Made by a program: the position numbers and the translations under genes. From Sphingobacteriales bacterium (GTDB lineage: Bacteria > Bacteroidota > Bacteroidia > Chitinophagales > UBA2359), in contig JADJTG010000002.1 of NCBI GenBank assembly GCA_016711285.1, forward strand, positions 434,001 through 498,000: a DNA stretch of 64,000 nucleotides, read 5' to 3'. Under the pieces are notes generated by a model. That model was not told where the DNA came from. It ran no database searches and saw nothing but the letters and a program-made list of their open reading frames with translations. Positions 54,814 to 62,907 of the stretch are shown here, piece after piece (the first letter of the stretch is position 1; each line of letters opens with the position of its first letter).

Positions 54814-54937
54814 AGTTCAGTGTTCCCCGAAAATCCTTTTTTTAATTGCTAAATAAGCGGTAGGTGTACCGTTTTTTTTCTTTTAGCGAGCGCAAAGCTA
54901 TCTAATTTTATTGCACCTCGCAAAAGCTATAACATAA

Positions 54938-55041
54938 ATTATACCCAAAATGAATAAAAAAGCGCGACAAATAAATTTGTTTTAACAGATTTTAACGCCA
55001 TTCGCCCCACAGTGTTTATATTTTTGGAGCTTGGGTATAAT
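54938..55041. repeat. Short element with 11-bp terminal inverted repeats
   Basis: ATTATACCCAA (54938-54948) and its exact complement TTGGGTATAAT (55031-55041) bound a 104-bp non-coding stretch. It lies in the 412-bp divergent gap 54814-55225, otherwise AT-rich with no gene seen. Could be a miniature transposable element or a chance inverted repeat. Confidence 0.35.
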
Positions 55042-55225
55042 AATTGTTGGATTTATCCGAATACAAAAACAAATATTAGCACAATGTGCAGCATTTAAAA
55101 AAAGCTATATAGCATAATTTCCTTGTATATTGCTTGGTTTACGCTGTATTATTTTTCGTTTTTTTTAAAAATATCTAATTTAGTGTGTTTTATTGATGGT
55201 TAAATTTTTATTTTTTAATACAATC

Positions 55226-56497
55226 ATGAAGATGAAAAAAAATATCAAAACTGTACTTACGAGTATGTTGGCGGCATTACTCGTATTTCCGCTTACTTCT
55301 TGCAACTCGCAAGACAGCCCCAAATTGCCGCCGCCCGATGCCAAACAAGTTGTGTTTGTAACCGAAAGTTTGGAGCAAGCCTTAGCACAAGGCAAACAAC
55401 TCAACAAGCCTGTTATTTTTGAGATATTTCAGGAGGGCTGCCCGCACTGCGAAGATATGGCGCGTTTTTTCAACAGCGACACCACCATCGCCCACTATCT
55501 CAACCGCAATTTTATAATGGGAAAAACCGAAAAAAATTCGGCGGAGGGCGAAAAAATTTCGCGCAACTACAATGTAAGCTCTTATCCGCTATTTTTGATA
55601 TACAACGTTCAGGGCGAGCAGTTAGAAATCAACAACGGTATGCCCAACAACATCAATTTTAAGGCGATTGTACAAAATATAATAGCCGGCAAAAGCGGTT
55701 ATTTTGTAGATAAAAGCCGTTTTTTAGCGGGCAATTTAGCACCGAAGGACAGCACACTCGGCGAGGCTTTAATCAAAAAAGCGTGGATTGTGAACGACCC
55801 CTCCGCCAATTCCCTCATCAATGCCACTTTTGATTTGTATCCCAACAAACAACACAGTATGCTCAGTGAGCCGAAATGGGAAATGTTACGCCGCAATGTT
55901 TACGACAGTCAAAATAAAATGGCGGCTTATGTGATGGAAAACAAAGACCTCTTCCGCAAAACTTTCGGCGATGATGATGTGAATAATATTTTAAAATTTT
56001 ATGGTATCAATACGATGGTGAGTGGCATTTTGAAAAAAGACGAAACGCTGCGCACCACCGGAGAATCTTTTTTGAACAATATCGGTTTCAGCCCGCAGGA
56101 TTTGAACAAATCAATGACGTGGGCAAGCGCACAAGGCTACTACAAAACCGCCGACCCCGACAACTATACCACCCAAATAGAAAAATATTTTACTTTTATC
56201 AATCCCACCGGAGGCAATTATGCTATGGCTGCCGACAACCTCAACAAAATATGTGCGCAAGGAGCTTGCCTGACTAAATTGGTGGAGTGGTGCGAAAAGG
56301 GCGAAAAATTGGCGGTAAGCGGCGGCAGCGATGGTTTGCTGGCGAAATTCTGGATTATCCGCGCCAAAACCGCCCTCAAAAACGGCGATAAGCAAAACGC
56401 CAAAATGTGGGCAGAAAAATCGCTCGCCAAAACTAAAGAGTTGAATTTGATAACAGTGGGGGCAGGGGAATTTTTGAAGGAGCTGGAAGGAAAATAA
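55226..56497 (+). CDS. Thioredoxin-fold lipoprotein
   Basis: 423 residues from ATG 55226 (MKMKKNIKTVLTSMLAALLV); the frame opens earlier at a TTG (55193) but this start gives a proper lipoprotein signal peptide ending PLTSC (Cys26). A thioredoxin-like domain follows: QLNKPVIFEIFQEGCPHCED with a CPHC redox pair (Cys72, Cys75), then RNYNVSSYPLFLIYNVQGEQ with the cis-Pro. The C-terminal ~270 residues are helical, with TPR-like features near the end (KTALKNGDKQNAKMWAEKSL). Likely a periplasmic disulphide or thiol handling protein. Own terminator. Confidence 0.88.
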   Translation: MKMKKNIKTVLTSMLAALLVFPLTSCNSQDSPKLPPPDAKQVVFVTESLEQALAQGKQLNKPVIFEIFQEGCPHCEDMARFFNSDTTIAHYLNRNFIMGKTEKNSAEGEKISRNYNVSSYPLFLIYNVQGEQLEINNGMPNNINFKAIVQNIIAGKSGYFVDKSRFLAGNLAPKDSTLGEALIKKAWIVNDPSANSLINATFDLYPNKQHSMLSEPKWEMLRRNVYDSQNKMAAYVMENKDLFRKTFGDDDVNNILKFYGINTMVSGILKKDETLRTTGESFLNNIGFSPQDLNKSMTWASAQGYYKTADPDNYTTQIEKYFTFINPTGGNYAMAADNLNKICAQGACLTKLVEWCEKGEKLAVSGGSDGLLAKFWIIRAKTALKNGDKQNAKMWAEKSLAKTKELNLITVGAGEFLKELEGK

Positions 56498-56635
56498 ATA
56501 TTGGGTATCTTCCTAAAAAACATCAAAAATAGAAGAAGATGGGGCAATAAAATGAAGTGCAAAAATTTATATCCAATTATTCCCTTTCTCTAAACAAATA
56601 AACGCAGCAACAAAATCAAAACTTATAAAACAAAA

Positions 56636-56672
56636 AACAGTGGCAAGTGAATACTTGCCACTGTTTTTTTTA
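56636..56672 (+). terminator. Terminator of the thioredoxin-like lipoprotein gene
   Basis: Perfect 13-bp stem AACAGTGGCAAGT / ACTTGCCACTGTT (56636-56648, 56653-56665), GAAT loop, T-run. Confidence 0.92.
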
Positions 56673-56738
56673 TAGTCAATTCAATTATGATTAATCGCTG
56701 TATGTTTATTCAGAACCAATGATTTTTTATTTATAATA

Positions 56739-57844
56739 CCAAATAAACATCTAAAAGGCACAGTTTGTAAAAAGTTTCCAACCTGTAATGGATTGAATGA
56801 TAACGTTACTCATATCGTTGATAATATCAGTGACTTTGGCGGAGAGTTCTTCCAGATCTTTGCAAATAATGTTAGCAGTTTTGCCCTTGATGAATCGCCA
56901 TATCATCTCTGCGGGGTTTAATTCGGGAGAGTAAGGAGGAATAAACAACAGATGAATATTTTTAGGAATTACCAATTGTCGGCTGTGGTGAAAAGCACCA
57001 TTGTCAAGTAGAATTATCTTGAATTCTTCAGGCTTTTGTACGGAGAGTTTATCTATAAATATTTGAAAGCAGACCGTATTACAGTAAGGCATTTCTAAGG
57101 TAAGATTGTCTCCGTTGATGGGGAATAGGCACCAAAGAGATAGAAGTTTTGGAAGCGATGTTGGTAAGCTACGATGGGTTTTACGCCCTTTGCGGTAAGG
57201 CATCGTCTTATATTGGGCAATAACCCGACCCTGCTTTCGTCAGCAACATAAATATTTATACACTGGCAGCCTGAAAGACGAAACTCCTTATTTTTAATGC
57301 CTTCTGGCGTGTTTGATAAGTTTTTTTAAAAGAATCAACCGCCGCTTCGTCCTTTTTGATATGGCTTTTTCTACCCACCTTGAGTTTTGTGCCAAAGTTT
57401 CGCTTCAGATACATCCTTACCGTATTGTATTGTTTTTCAATACCCAACTCCGACTTCAGCCACTGCTGTGCTTCTTTGTAGCTGCGCAACCCATTCTTGG
57501 GATCTTTTAGCTTTTGCGATATCCGCTCCTTGTCTGCTGTCTCGAGTTGGCTACGGAAATCACCACCTCTATTGTCCCTGAGCAATCCATCAAGTCCTTG
57601 CGATTGGTAAGTAGATTTCCACCTGTTTATCGAACGCACAGAAGCCCCTGACTTGATGGCAAGAAGATGATTGTGGTGGATACCGCTTTGGATATTCATC
57701 AACATCTTTATTTTAGAAACGCCCTTCCTTTTGGCTTTTTATGTAGCTGTTCTACGTAATCTACTGACTCTTTTATGATAAGTTCTATGGGTAATGACAT
57801 AATTACCATACCATAATAACTATGCCAAATAGTTGTTTTAATGG
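56739..57844 (-). mobile_element. IS630-family insertion sequence
   Basis: 1,106-bp element flanked on both sides by TA (56737-56738 and 57845-57846), the target duplicated by IS630/Tc1 elements. Imperfect terminal inverted repeats: about 21 of 29 positions agree between the left end (ATACCAAATAAACATCTAAA, from 56736) and the complement of the right end (ATACCATTAAAACAACTATT). It carries one transposase gene on the minus strand, broken by frame shifts. Confidence 0.75.
56751..57800 (-). pseudogene. IS630-type transposase, three frame breaks
   Basis: About 349 codons when reassembled, from ATG 57800 (MSLPIELIIKESVDYVEQLH). Frame changes near 57711 (A-run short by one), 57258 (two extra bases) and 57121 (C-run short by one). 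Order: N-terminal helix-turn-helix (SGASVRSINRWKSTYQSQGL), then in the middle frame IYVADESRVGLLPNIRRCLT with the first catalytic Asp, then the last frame with LLDNGAFHHSR (second Asp) and PPYSPELNPAEMIWRFIK (catalytic Glu). All three DDE residues survive, so the gene was intact recently or the breaks are sequence errors. Confidence 0.88.
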
Positions 57845-57879
57845 TATAAAACAAGCAAAACACAGCAATTTTTTTTACC

Positions 57880-59059
57880 CTAAAAAGGATTGGAGAATTT
57901 AGGGTCGCTGACAAAATGCTCATCGGTGAGTGTGAGCAAAAAGGCTTTCAGGGCTTGTTTTTCGTATGAGGTCAAATGCAGTGCAGCTACTTGTCCGTCA
58001 TTGCCTACAAATTTAATATCTAATTTTTTGTGGCGTTTGATGCCTTCGCTATAATGGTTTATCACTTCATCTAACGTATTGAAGCGTCCGTCGTGCATAT
58101 AGGGAGCGGTAAGGGCAATGTTGCGCAGCGAAGGAATTTTAAAATGTCCTTCTCCGCGTCCGTTGTCGCTATATTCTACATCTAAACCGATATTGGTAGT
58201 GCCTCCGGTTTGGTGATACGGATTGAAGCCACAGCCGAAACAATCTATCGCTATACTGTCGTTAGCAATCATACCACCGTCAATGCCGCCGTTATCAAAA
58301 ACGCCGAAACCACTACTCAAAGCACCTAAATTAACGCCCATGTGACAAGAACCACATTTAGCTTTATTGCCAAAAAATATTTCGTGCCCTTTCTTTTCCA
58401 ATTCCGTAAAGTTTTGAAAACCATTTATTAAACCCGCATCATATTTACTTTGATAGCTCACCATAGCCGTCAAAAACTGCGCTACTGCCGTGCTGATGCG
58501 CTCTTCGGTAACATCGGGTGTGCCGAAAGCCTGCTCAAACAAAGGCGGGTAAAAAGCGGTATTGGCTAATTTGGTTTTGAGCATATCCAAAGATTCCATA
58601 CCCATTTCTATGTGATTTTGAACGGGCTGCAATACCAAAGTGTTGAGGTCGGGTGTGCGGGAATCCCAAAACAAATTATTGCTCATGGCAGCATTGGCAA
58701 TAGGCAGAGAATTACGAGTGGTTTTTTTGCCCAAAAAACCGGTGCTTACCGCCGAAAGGTCGGCAAAGCCGCGCGACTGATGATGGCACGAAGCGCAGGC
58801 AATGGCATTGTTGAGCGACAAACGTGTATCATAAAACAACACCCGCCCCAAAGTCGCTACTTGGTTGTTCACACTACTCACGCCACCCAGCCCCAAATGT
58901 GTAAAAGCCTCTTCATTTGCATACAGATAAGGCTCGGCGGGCAAAGTGGGCGGAGCACCCAATTGTGCTGCTATGGGCGTTTCTTTCTGGCAACCGCCTA
59001 TTTGCTGCTATCGCCAAAGCCGCAGCCGCAAAACTCAATACTAATATTTTCTTTTTCAT
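57880..59059 (-). pseudogene. Di-haem cytochrome c peroxidase lipoprotein, one-base frame break near 59001
   Basis: Reduces hydrogen peroxide in the periplasm with electrons from cytochromes (CCP/MauG family). Two haem-binding CxxCH sites: CASCHHQ near the N-terminus and CGSCHMG in the middle; GHFKIPSLRNIALTAPYMHD and FNTLDEVINHY are the conserved C-terminal region. The main frame starts at 58962 (MGAPPTLPAEPYLYANEEAF), but the ATG at 59059 begins MKKKILVLSFAAAALAIAA. Removing one A from an A3 run (T-run at 59001-59003) joins it as AIGGCQKETPIAAQLGAPPT, a perfect lipobox with Cys23. The break is very likely an error or a recent slip. Confidence 0.9.
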
Positions 59060-59296
59060 TGCGTAAAAAATTTATAGGGTATAATTTAAAAAAGTAAATA
59101 ATAATCAAAAGGTATTTTTCAGCGAAAAATCAATTTAAAATACAATACATACAAGAAGCCTGTGAAAACAGTACAACTGTATTAATAATGTAGATACCAT
59201 GGCTTTTAAATATGTTGATGAAATTAACGCTTTTTTTTATACAACGTTGCTCTATGTATCAAAAATGGCGAAAATATGACAAAACTTCTGTCAGCG

Positions 59297-59908
59297 TCAG
59301 ATTTTTTTGAATGAAAAATGCCCCGTTATTGATAAGGGCGGTATCCATTGGGTATGAAAACCCGCATCTACACCCAAGCCAATAAAAAATGCCGTTTCGG
59401 TAGAAAAACTGATATATTCCGTGAGCCGATATAAAGTGCCGAAAGAAAAATAAACACCTGTACCCAAATCGCCCAACTTGGGTGCACCTGTATTAAAATG
59501 ACCGCCATATATTGTAAAATCCGTGCCGCGCAAATAATACCATTTGCCGCCCAAATGCCGTTGGTACTCTGCGCCGATGCGAAACACAAAAAAGCTATTT
59601 TCTTCTTCGGCATCTGTCGAGTTCTCTTCTACATCAATATTCAACCCCACTCCCATTCTGAAAATTTTACCGTTTTGGCGGTATTTTTTATACATCAGTT
59701 GCGTGGGTCCCAAAATATCGGTTGACTTGCTGATAGGTAAAAACTGAAACGCAAAAGGAGAGATATTCAAACCATATTCGCGGCGCAGCACCGGAGATTT
59801 TTTTTTGCCCTGCTCCAAAGAATCCGCCACCACCGAAGATGATTGCGCCACCGCCGACAAACTCACAACAACAGCAAGCAAACACACTACTTTTTGGCAA
59901 AAACGCAT
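59297..59908 (-). CDS. Hypothetical outer-membrane barrel-like protein
   Basis: 203 residues from ATG 59908 (MRFCQKVVCLLAVVVSLSAVAQ), the start that gives a clean signal peptide; earlier ATGs lie within the neighbouring gene. Beta-rich with alternating hydrophobic strands and a terminal Phe-containing strand (SITGHFSFKKI). GLNISPFAFQFLPISKSTDI and the pattern YKKYRQNGKIFRMGVGLNID resemble the gene at 59941, so the two are probably tandem paralogues. Function unknown. Confidence 0.7.
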   Translation of the reverse strand: MRFCQKVVCLLAVVVSLSAVAQSSSVVADSLEQGKKKSPVLRREYGLNISPFAFQFLPISKSTDILGPTQLMYKKYRQNGKIFRMGVGLNIDVEENSTDAEEENSFFVFRIGAEYQRHLGGKWYYLRGTDFTIYGGHFNTGAPKLGDLGTGVYFSFGTLYRLTEYISFSTETAFFIGLGVDAGFHTQWIPPLSITGHFSFKKI

Positions 59909-59940
59909 ACTCATCATCAAATGCAAAAAAAGATAAGCCA

Positions 59941-60603
59941 TCAAAAAAGCCAATATAGATACAATAGACGCGGCACTCCCAAACTCGCCGAAAATTCGGT
60001 GGCAGAGTTAGACGTGTCTAATTGCGGGAGATCTGAAAATTCTGTTTTTTGTTTTGAAAAATCTAATATAGCTGTCAAGCCGCCTTCTGTTCCCAACCTC
60101 AAAGCCGGTGTGAGGTGAAACAACACACCTACGGTAGCCGCACCGCCTATCATATAGTGTCTTTCACCCAATAAAGTCTTTTCAAAATTGGTAGTTGTGC
60201 TTCTATTTAAACGATACTTCAGCAAAACATCGCCGCCCAAAGTGCCGCTCCATCGTTTTGAAAGCGAAAAAAAACGTTCTCTTCCGATTTTGGTATTAAT
60301 TTGCAAAGAATAACTATCTATATCAGAGCCGTTGATATTAGATTGTTCTTTATTAATGTCCAATCCGAAGCCCAAGCGCAACGCCTTTGTTTGTTCGGCA
60401 TTGAAATGTCTTACAATCAAAGGATAGTCGCCGATGGTAATAGCCGCATCGCTGTTGAGCAAAACCACAAACAAAGGGGTCGTATTAAAACCAATATCCC
60501 AGCGCGTGCTGTCTTTTTTGCTCGCTGCAACTGTTTGTGCTTGCAGGTGAGTGCTACAATAAAAGCACCACAACAATACAGCCCATAAATGGTATTTTTT
60601 CAT
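59941..60603 (-). CDS. Hypothetical outer-membrane barrel-like protein, paralogue of 59297
   Basis: 220 residues with signal peptide (MKKYHLWAVLLWCFYCSTHLQAQ). Beta-rich; WDIGFNTTPLFVVLLNSDAA, LRLGFGLDINKEQSNINGSD and HYMIGGAATVGVLFHLTPAL parallel segments of its downstream neighbour (GLNISPFAFQF; FRMGVGLNIDVEENSTD). Ends with LGVPRLLYLYWLF, an aromatic terminal strand. No family name recognised. Confidence 0.7.
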   Translation of the reverse strand: MKKYHLWAVLLWCFYCSTHLQAQTVAASKKDSTRWDIGFNTTPLFVVLLNSDAAITIGDYPLIVRHFNAEQTKALRLGFGLDINKEQSNINGSDIDSYSLQINTKIGRERFFSLSKRWSGTLGGDVLLKYRLNRSTTTNFEKTLLGERHYMIGGAATVGVLFHLTPALRLGTEGGLTAILDFSKQKTEFSDLPQLDTSNSATEFSASLGVPRLLYLYWLF

Positions 60604-60662
60604 ATTTTTTATTCTTTAGTGGTTCTAACGAATGTATTATAAAAAAGGTAACGCTGCAATAT

Positions 60663-61082
60663 TTATTTTTTTTGTGTTAGATACGCTTTTTTTGCCTCTG
60701 CCAGACAATATTGATTCCATATTTTTTGGTCTTCGTAGGCTTCTTTGAAATAAATAGGCTCGTAATAATACTGAATTTTATCCAAAAAGCAGTCACAAAA
60801 AGTAGCACGATCAATGCTATCTAAGCTCGCCAACATATCGCTGCAATAATTACGATGAAAATCCATCGTTTGTTTGTCCCACCCCTTTTTGCTCACTACC
60901 GTAATACCGCGCTCTGCCAAAGGGATATTGGGGTAATCGGGGTGCATTTTGAGGGCAGGCGGGGCAGCAGGTACAGCAGCAGCGGGGACATTGTTGGTCG
61001 GCGGCGGCTCTTTTGGAGCTTGGCAAGCAGTAGCTGCTATTATTAAATATCCCACTATCAATAAAAAATGTATATTCATCAT
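60663..61082 (-). CDS. Small cysteine-containing lipoprotein, unknown function
   Basis: 139 residues from ATG 61082 (MMNIHFLLIVGYLIIAATAC). Lipobox IIAATAC, then a Pro/Ala-rich tether (APKEPPPTNNVPAAAVPAAP) and a small helical domain with Cys residues in HRNYCSDMLASLDSI, ATFCDCFLDKIQYYY and WNQYCLAEAKKAY. The spacing of these Cys residues could support disulphides. Upstream of the two barrel-like genes in the same direction. Confidence 0.7.
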   Translation of the reverse strand: MMNIHFLLIVGYLIIAATACQAPKEPPPTNNVPAAAVPAAPPALKMHPDYPNIPLAERGITVVSKKGWDKQTMDFHRNYCSDMLASLDSIDRATFCDCFLDKIQYYYEPIYFKEAYEDQKIWNQYCLAEAKKAYLTQKK

Positions 61083-61236
61083 TGCTGCAAAAGCATAAAA
61101 AATTAAAAAAATGCAATAAATATTACCCACCCTGCGCTGCTTCTACATCGGCAACCAGCACACAGCATAAGCAAAGATAATATAAAGCAATTACAATATA
61201 GAAAACGAAGCAGGAGATTTTTTAATCAAGATTCGT

Positions 61237-62037
61237 TTATACAGCCACCGGCGCACTGATGGCGGGACAGGGATTATAGTGGAGGAGAGTAAAATCTTCG
61301 TAACAAAAATCAAAAATATTTTTTACTGCCGGATTGAGTTGCATTTGTGGCAGGGGGCGCGGGTTGCGTTGTAATTGCAGAGCTACCTGCTCAAAATGGT
61401 TGTGATACACATGCACATCGCCAAAAGTATGAACATAGTCACCTACCTCCAAATTACATACTTGCGCCACCATCATCGTGAGGAGGGCGTATGAAGCAAT
61501 ATTAAAAGGAACACCGAGAAAAACATCGGCACTGCGTTGATACAGTTGGCACGACAATTTGCCATCGGCTACATAAAACTGAAATAAACAGTGGCAGGGC
61601 GACAGTGCCATTTGCGGCAGTTCGGCGACATTCCACGTACTTACCACCAAGCGGCGGCTGTCGGGGCTGCGCTGTATTTGCTCAATGACGCTGCTGATTT
61701 GGTCAATAGCGGGTGCGCCCTCATCGTAGCTGCGCCACGCCCGCCATTGTTTGCCGTACACCGGTCCCAAGTCGCCTTTTTCGTCTGCCCACTCATTCCA
61801 GATGCGCACGCCGTTTTTTTGCAGATAATCAATATTGGTATCGCCTTTCAAAAACCACAACAACTCATAAATAATAGATTTGAGATGCAGTTTTTTGGTA
61901 GTGAGCAAAGGAAAACCCTCCTGCAAATTCATACGCATCTGATAACCAAAGATGCTGCGTGTGCCTACACCGGTGCGGTCGCTGCGGTCAGTTCCTTCCT
62001 GCATAATCTTCTCCAAAAGCTGCAAATAACTCTTCAT
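61237..62037 (-). CDS. thyA: Thymidylate synthase
   Basis: 266 residues from ATG 62037 (MKSYLQLLEKIMQEGTDRSD). Methylates dUMP to dTMP using methylene-tetrahydrofolate. DRTGVGTRSIFG (phosphate-binding Arg), WNEWADEKGDLGPVYGKQWR, the catalytic Cys148 in LPQMALSPCHCLFQFYV, RSADVFLGVPFNIASYALLT and the C-terminal APVAV are all present. 35 bp downstream of dcd, which feeds dUTP/dUMP to it, so an operon is likely. Confidence 0.97.
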   Translation of the reverse strand: MKSYLQLLEKIMQEGTDRSDRTGVGTRSIFGYQMRMNLQEGFPLLTTKKLHLKSIIYELLWFLKGDTNIDYLQKNGVRIWNEWADEKGDLGPVYGKQWRAWRSYDEGAPAIDQISSVIEQIQRSPDSRRLVVSTWNVAELPQMALSPCHCLFQFYVADGKLSCQLYQRSADVFLGVPFNIASYALLTMMVAQVCNLEVGDYVHTFGDVHVYHNHFEQVALQLQRNPRPLPQMQLNPAVKNIFDFCYEDFTLLHYNPCPAISAPVAV

Positions 62038-62071
62038 ATACAATTGATAAATAAACGGTTAGAGTGTGTTT

Positions 62072-62620
62072 TTAAAAAGACTTTTTAAAAATTATTTTCC
62101 ACATCATACTTTCTACGGGCTTCATAGTGCGGTGGGTATATTTTGCATTGCGCTTGCTGTGGTAAGGCACTGCTACTTCGCCCGACATCTCAAAATAAAT
62201 GAGCTGACCTATGGGCATACCCGCATACACACGCACGGGCTGTATGCACGAAATTTCGAGTGTCCAAGTATTACAAAATCCTACATCGCCCTTGCCGGCG
62301 GTGGCGTGAATATAAATTCCCAAACGACCAATACTACTTTTGCCCTCCAAAAACGGAATGTGGCGGTGTGTTTCGGTATATTCTTCCGTAACACCCAAAT
62401 AAATAGTGTGGGGCTGCAGCACAAAGCCCTCCGCCGGAATTAAAAGTTCTTCGATTGGATTATGTACTTTAGCATCTAATTCGCGCTGGGTATAAACTGC
62501 TAAATAACGCCCCAAATGCACATCGTAAGAGTTAGAGCCTAAAGATTCGCGCTTGAAAGGTTCTATCAATATATCGCCTTTTTCTATCGCTTCTAAGATT
62601 TTTGTATCGCTGAGTATCAT
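62072..62620 (-). CDS. dcd: dCTP deaminase
   Basis: 182 residues. Converts dCTP to dUTP, the precursor of dUMP for ThyA. MILSDTKILEAIEKGDILIE, the substrate-binding ESLGSNSYDVHLGRYLAVY, GKSSIGRLGIYIHATAGKGD and the Q-L-x-F end (MPIGQLIYFEM) are characteristic of the Dcd/DUT trimeric fold. Typical Bacteroidota length. First gene of dcd-thyA, divergent from the YbdK-type gene. Confidence 0.93.
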   Translation of the reverse strand: MILSDTKILEAIEKGDILIEPFKRESLGSNSYDVHLGRYLAVYTQRELDAKVHNPIEELLIPAEGFVLQPHTIYLGVTEEYTETHRHIPFLEGKSSIGRLGIYIHATAGKGDVGFCNTWTLEISCIQPVRVYAGMPIGQLIYFEMSGEVAVPYHSKRNAKYTHRTMKPVESMMWKIIFKKSF

Positions 62621-62773
62621 TGTATAAAAAAAATCAATGCACTACAAAGCTACCATTTTTAGTTGAGCCGACGAATATTTTTCTTGCCAAATCACTAAAA
62701 ACGAACCTATTGATATAATTTTCAGTATGCAAAAAATTACGCACAACAGCAGTGGCATTAAAAAATATTTCCG

Positions 62774-62808
62774 TTTGTTAGGCTACATTCCTTTTTTTTA
62801 TAACTTTG
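62774..62808 (+). promoter_or_regulatory. Bacteroidota promoter upstream of the YbdK-type gene
   Basis: TTTG (62774-62777) and TAACTTTG (62801-62808) spaced 23 bp, a good -33/-7 pair, 99 bp before the ATG at 62908 in a 287-bp divergent gap. Confidence 0.6.
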
Positions 62809-62907
62809 GACTTTTGTCAATATTATAGCACCCAAAGCATCTTACAAATACAATTATTCGCAATACAAATAAATTATTTTTTACTACGATACGCATTATA
62901 TTTTTTT

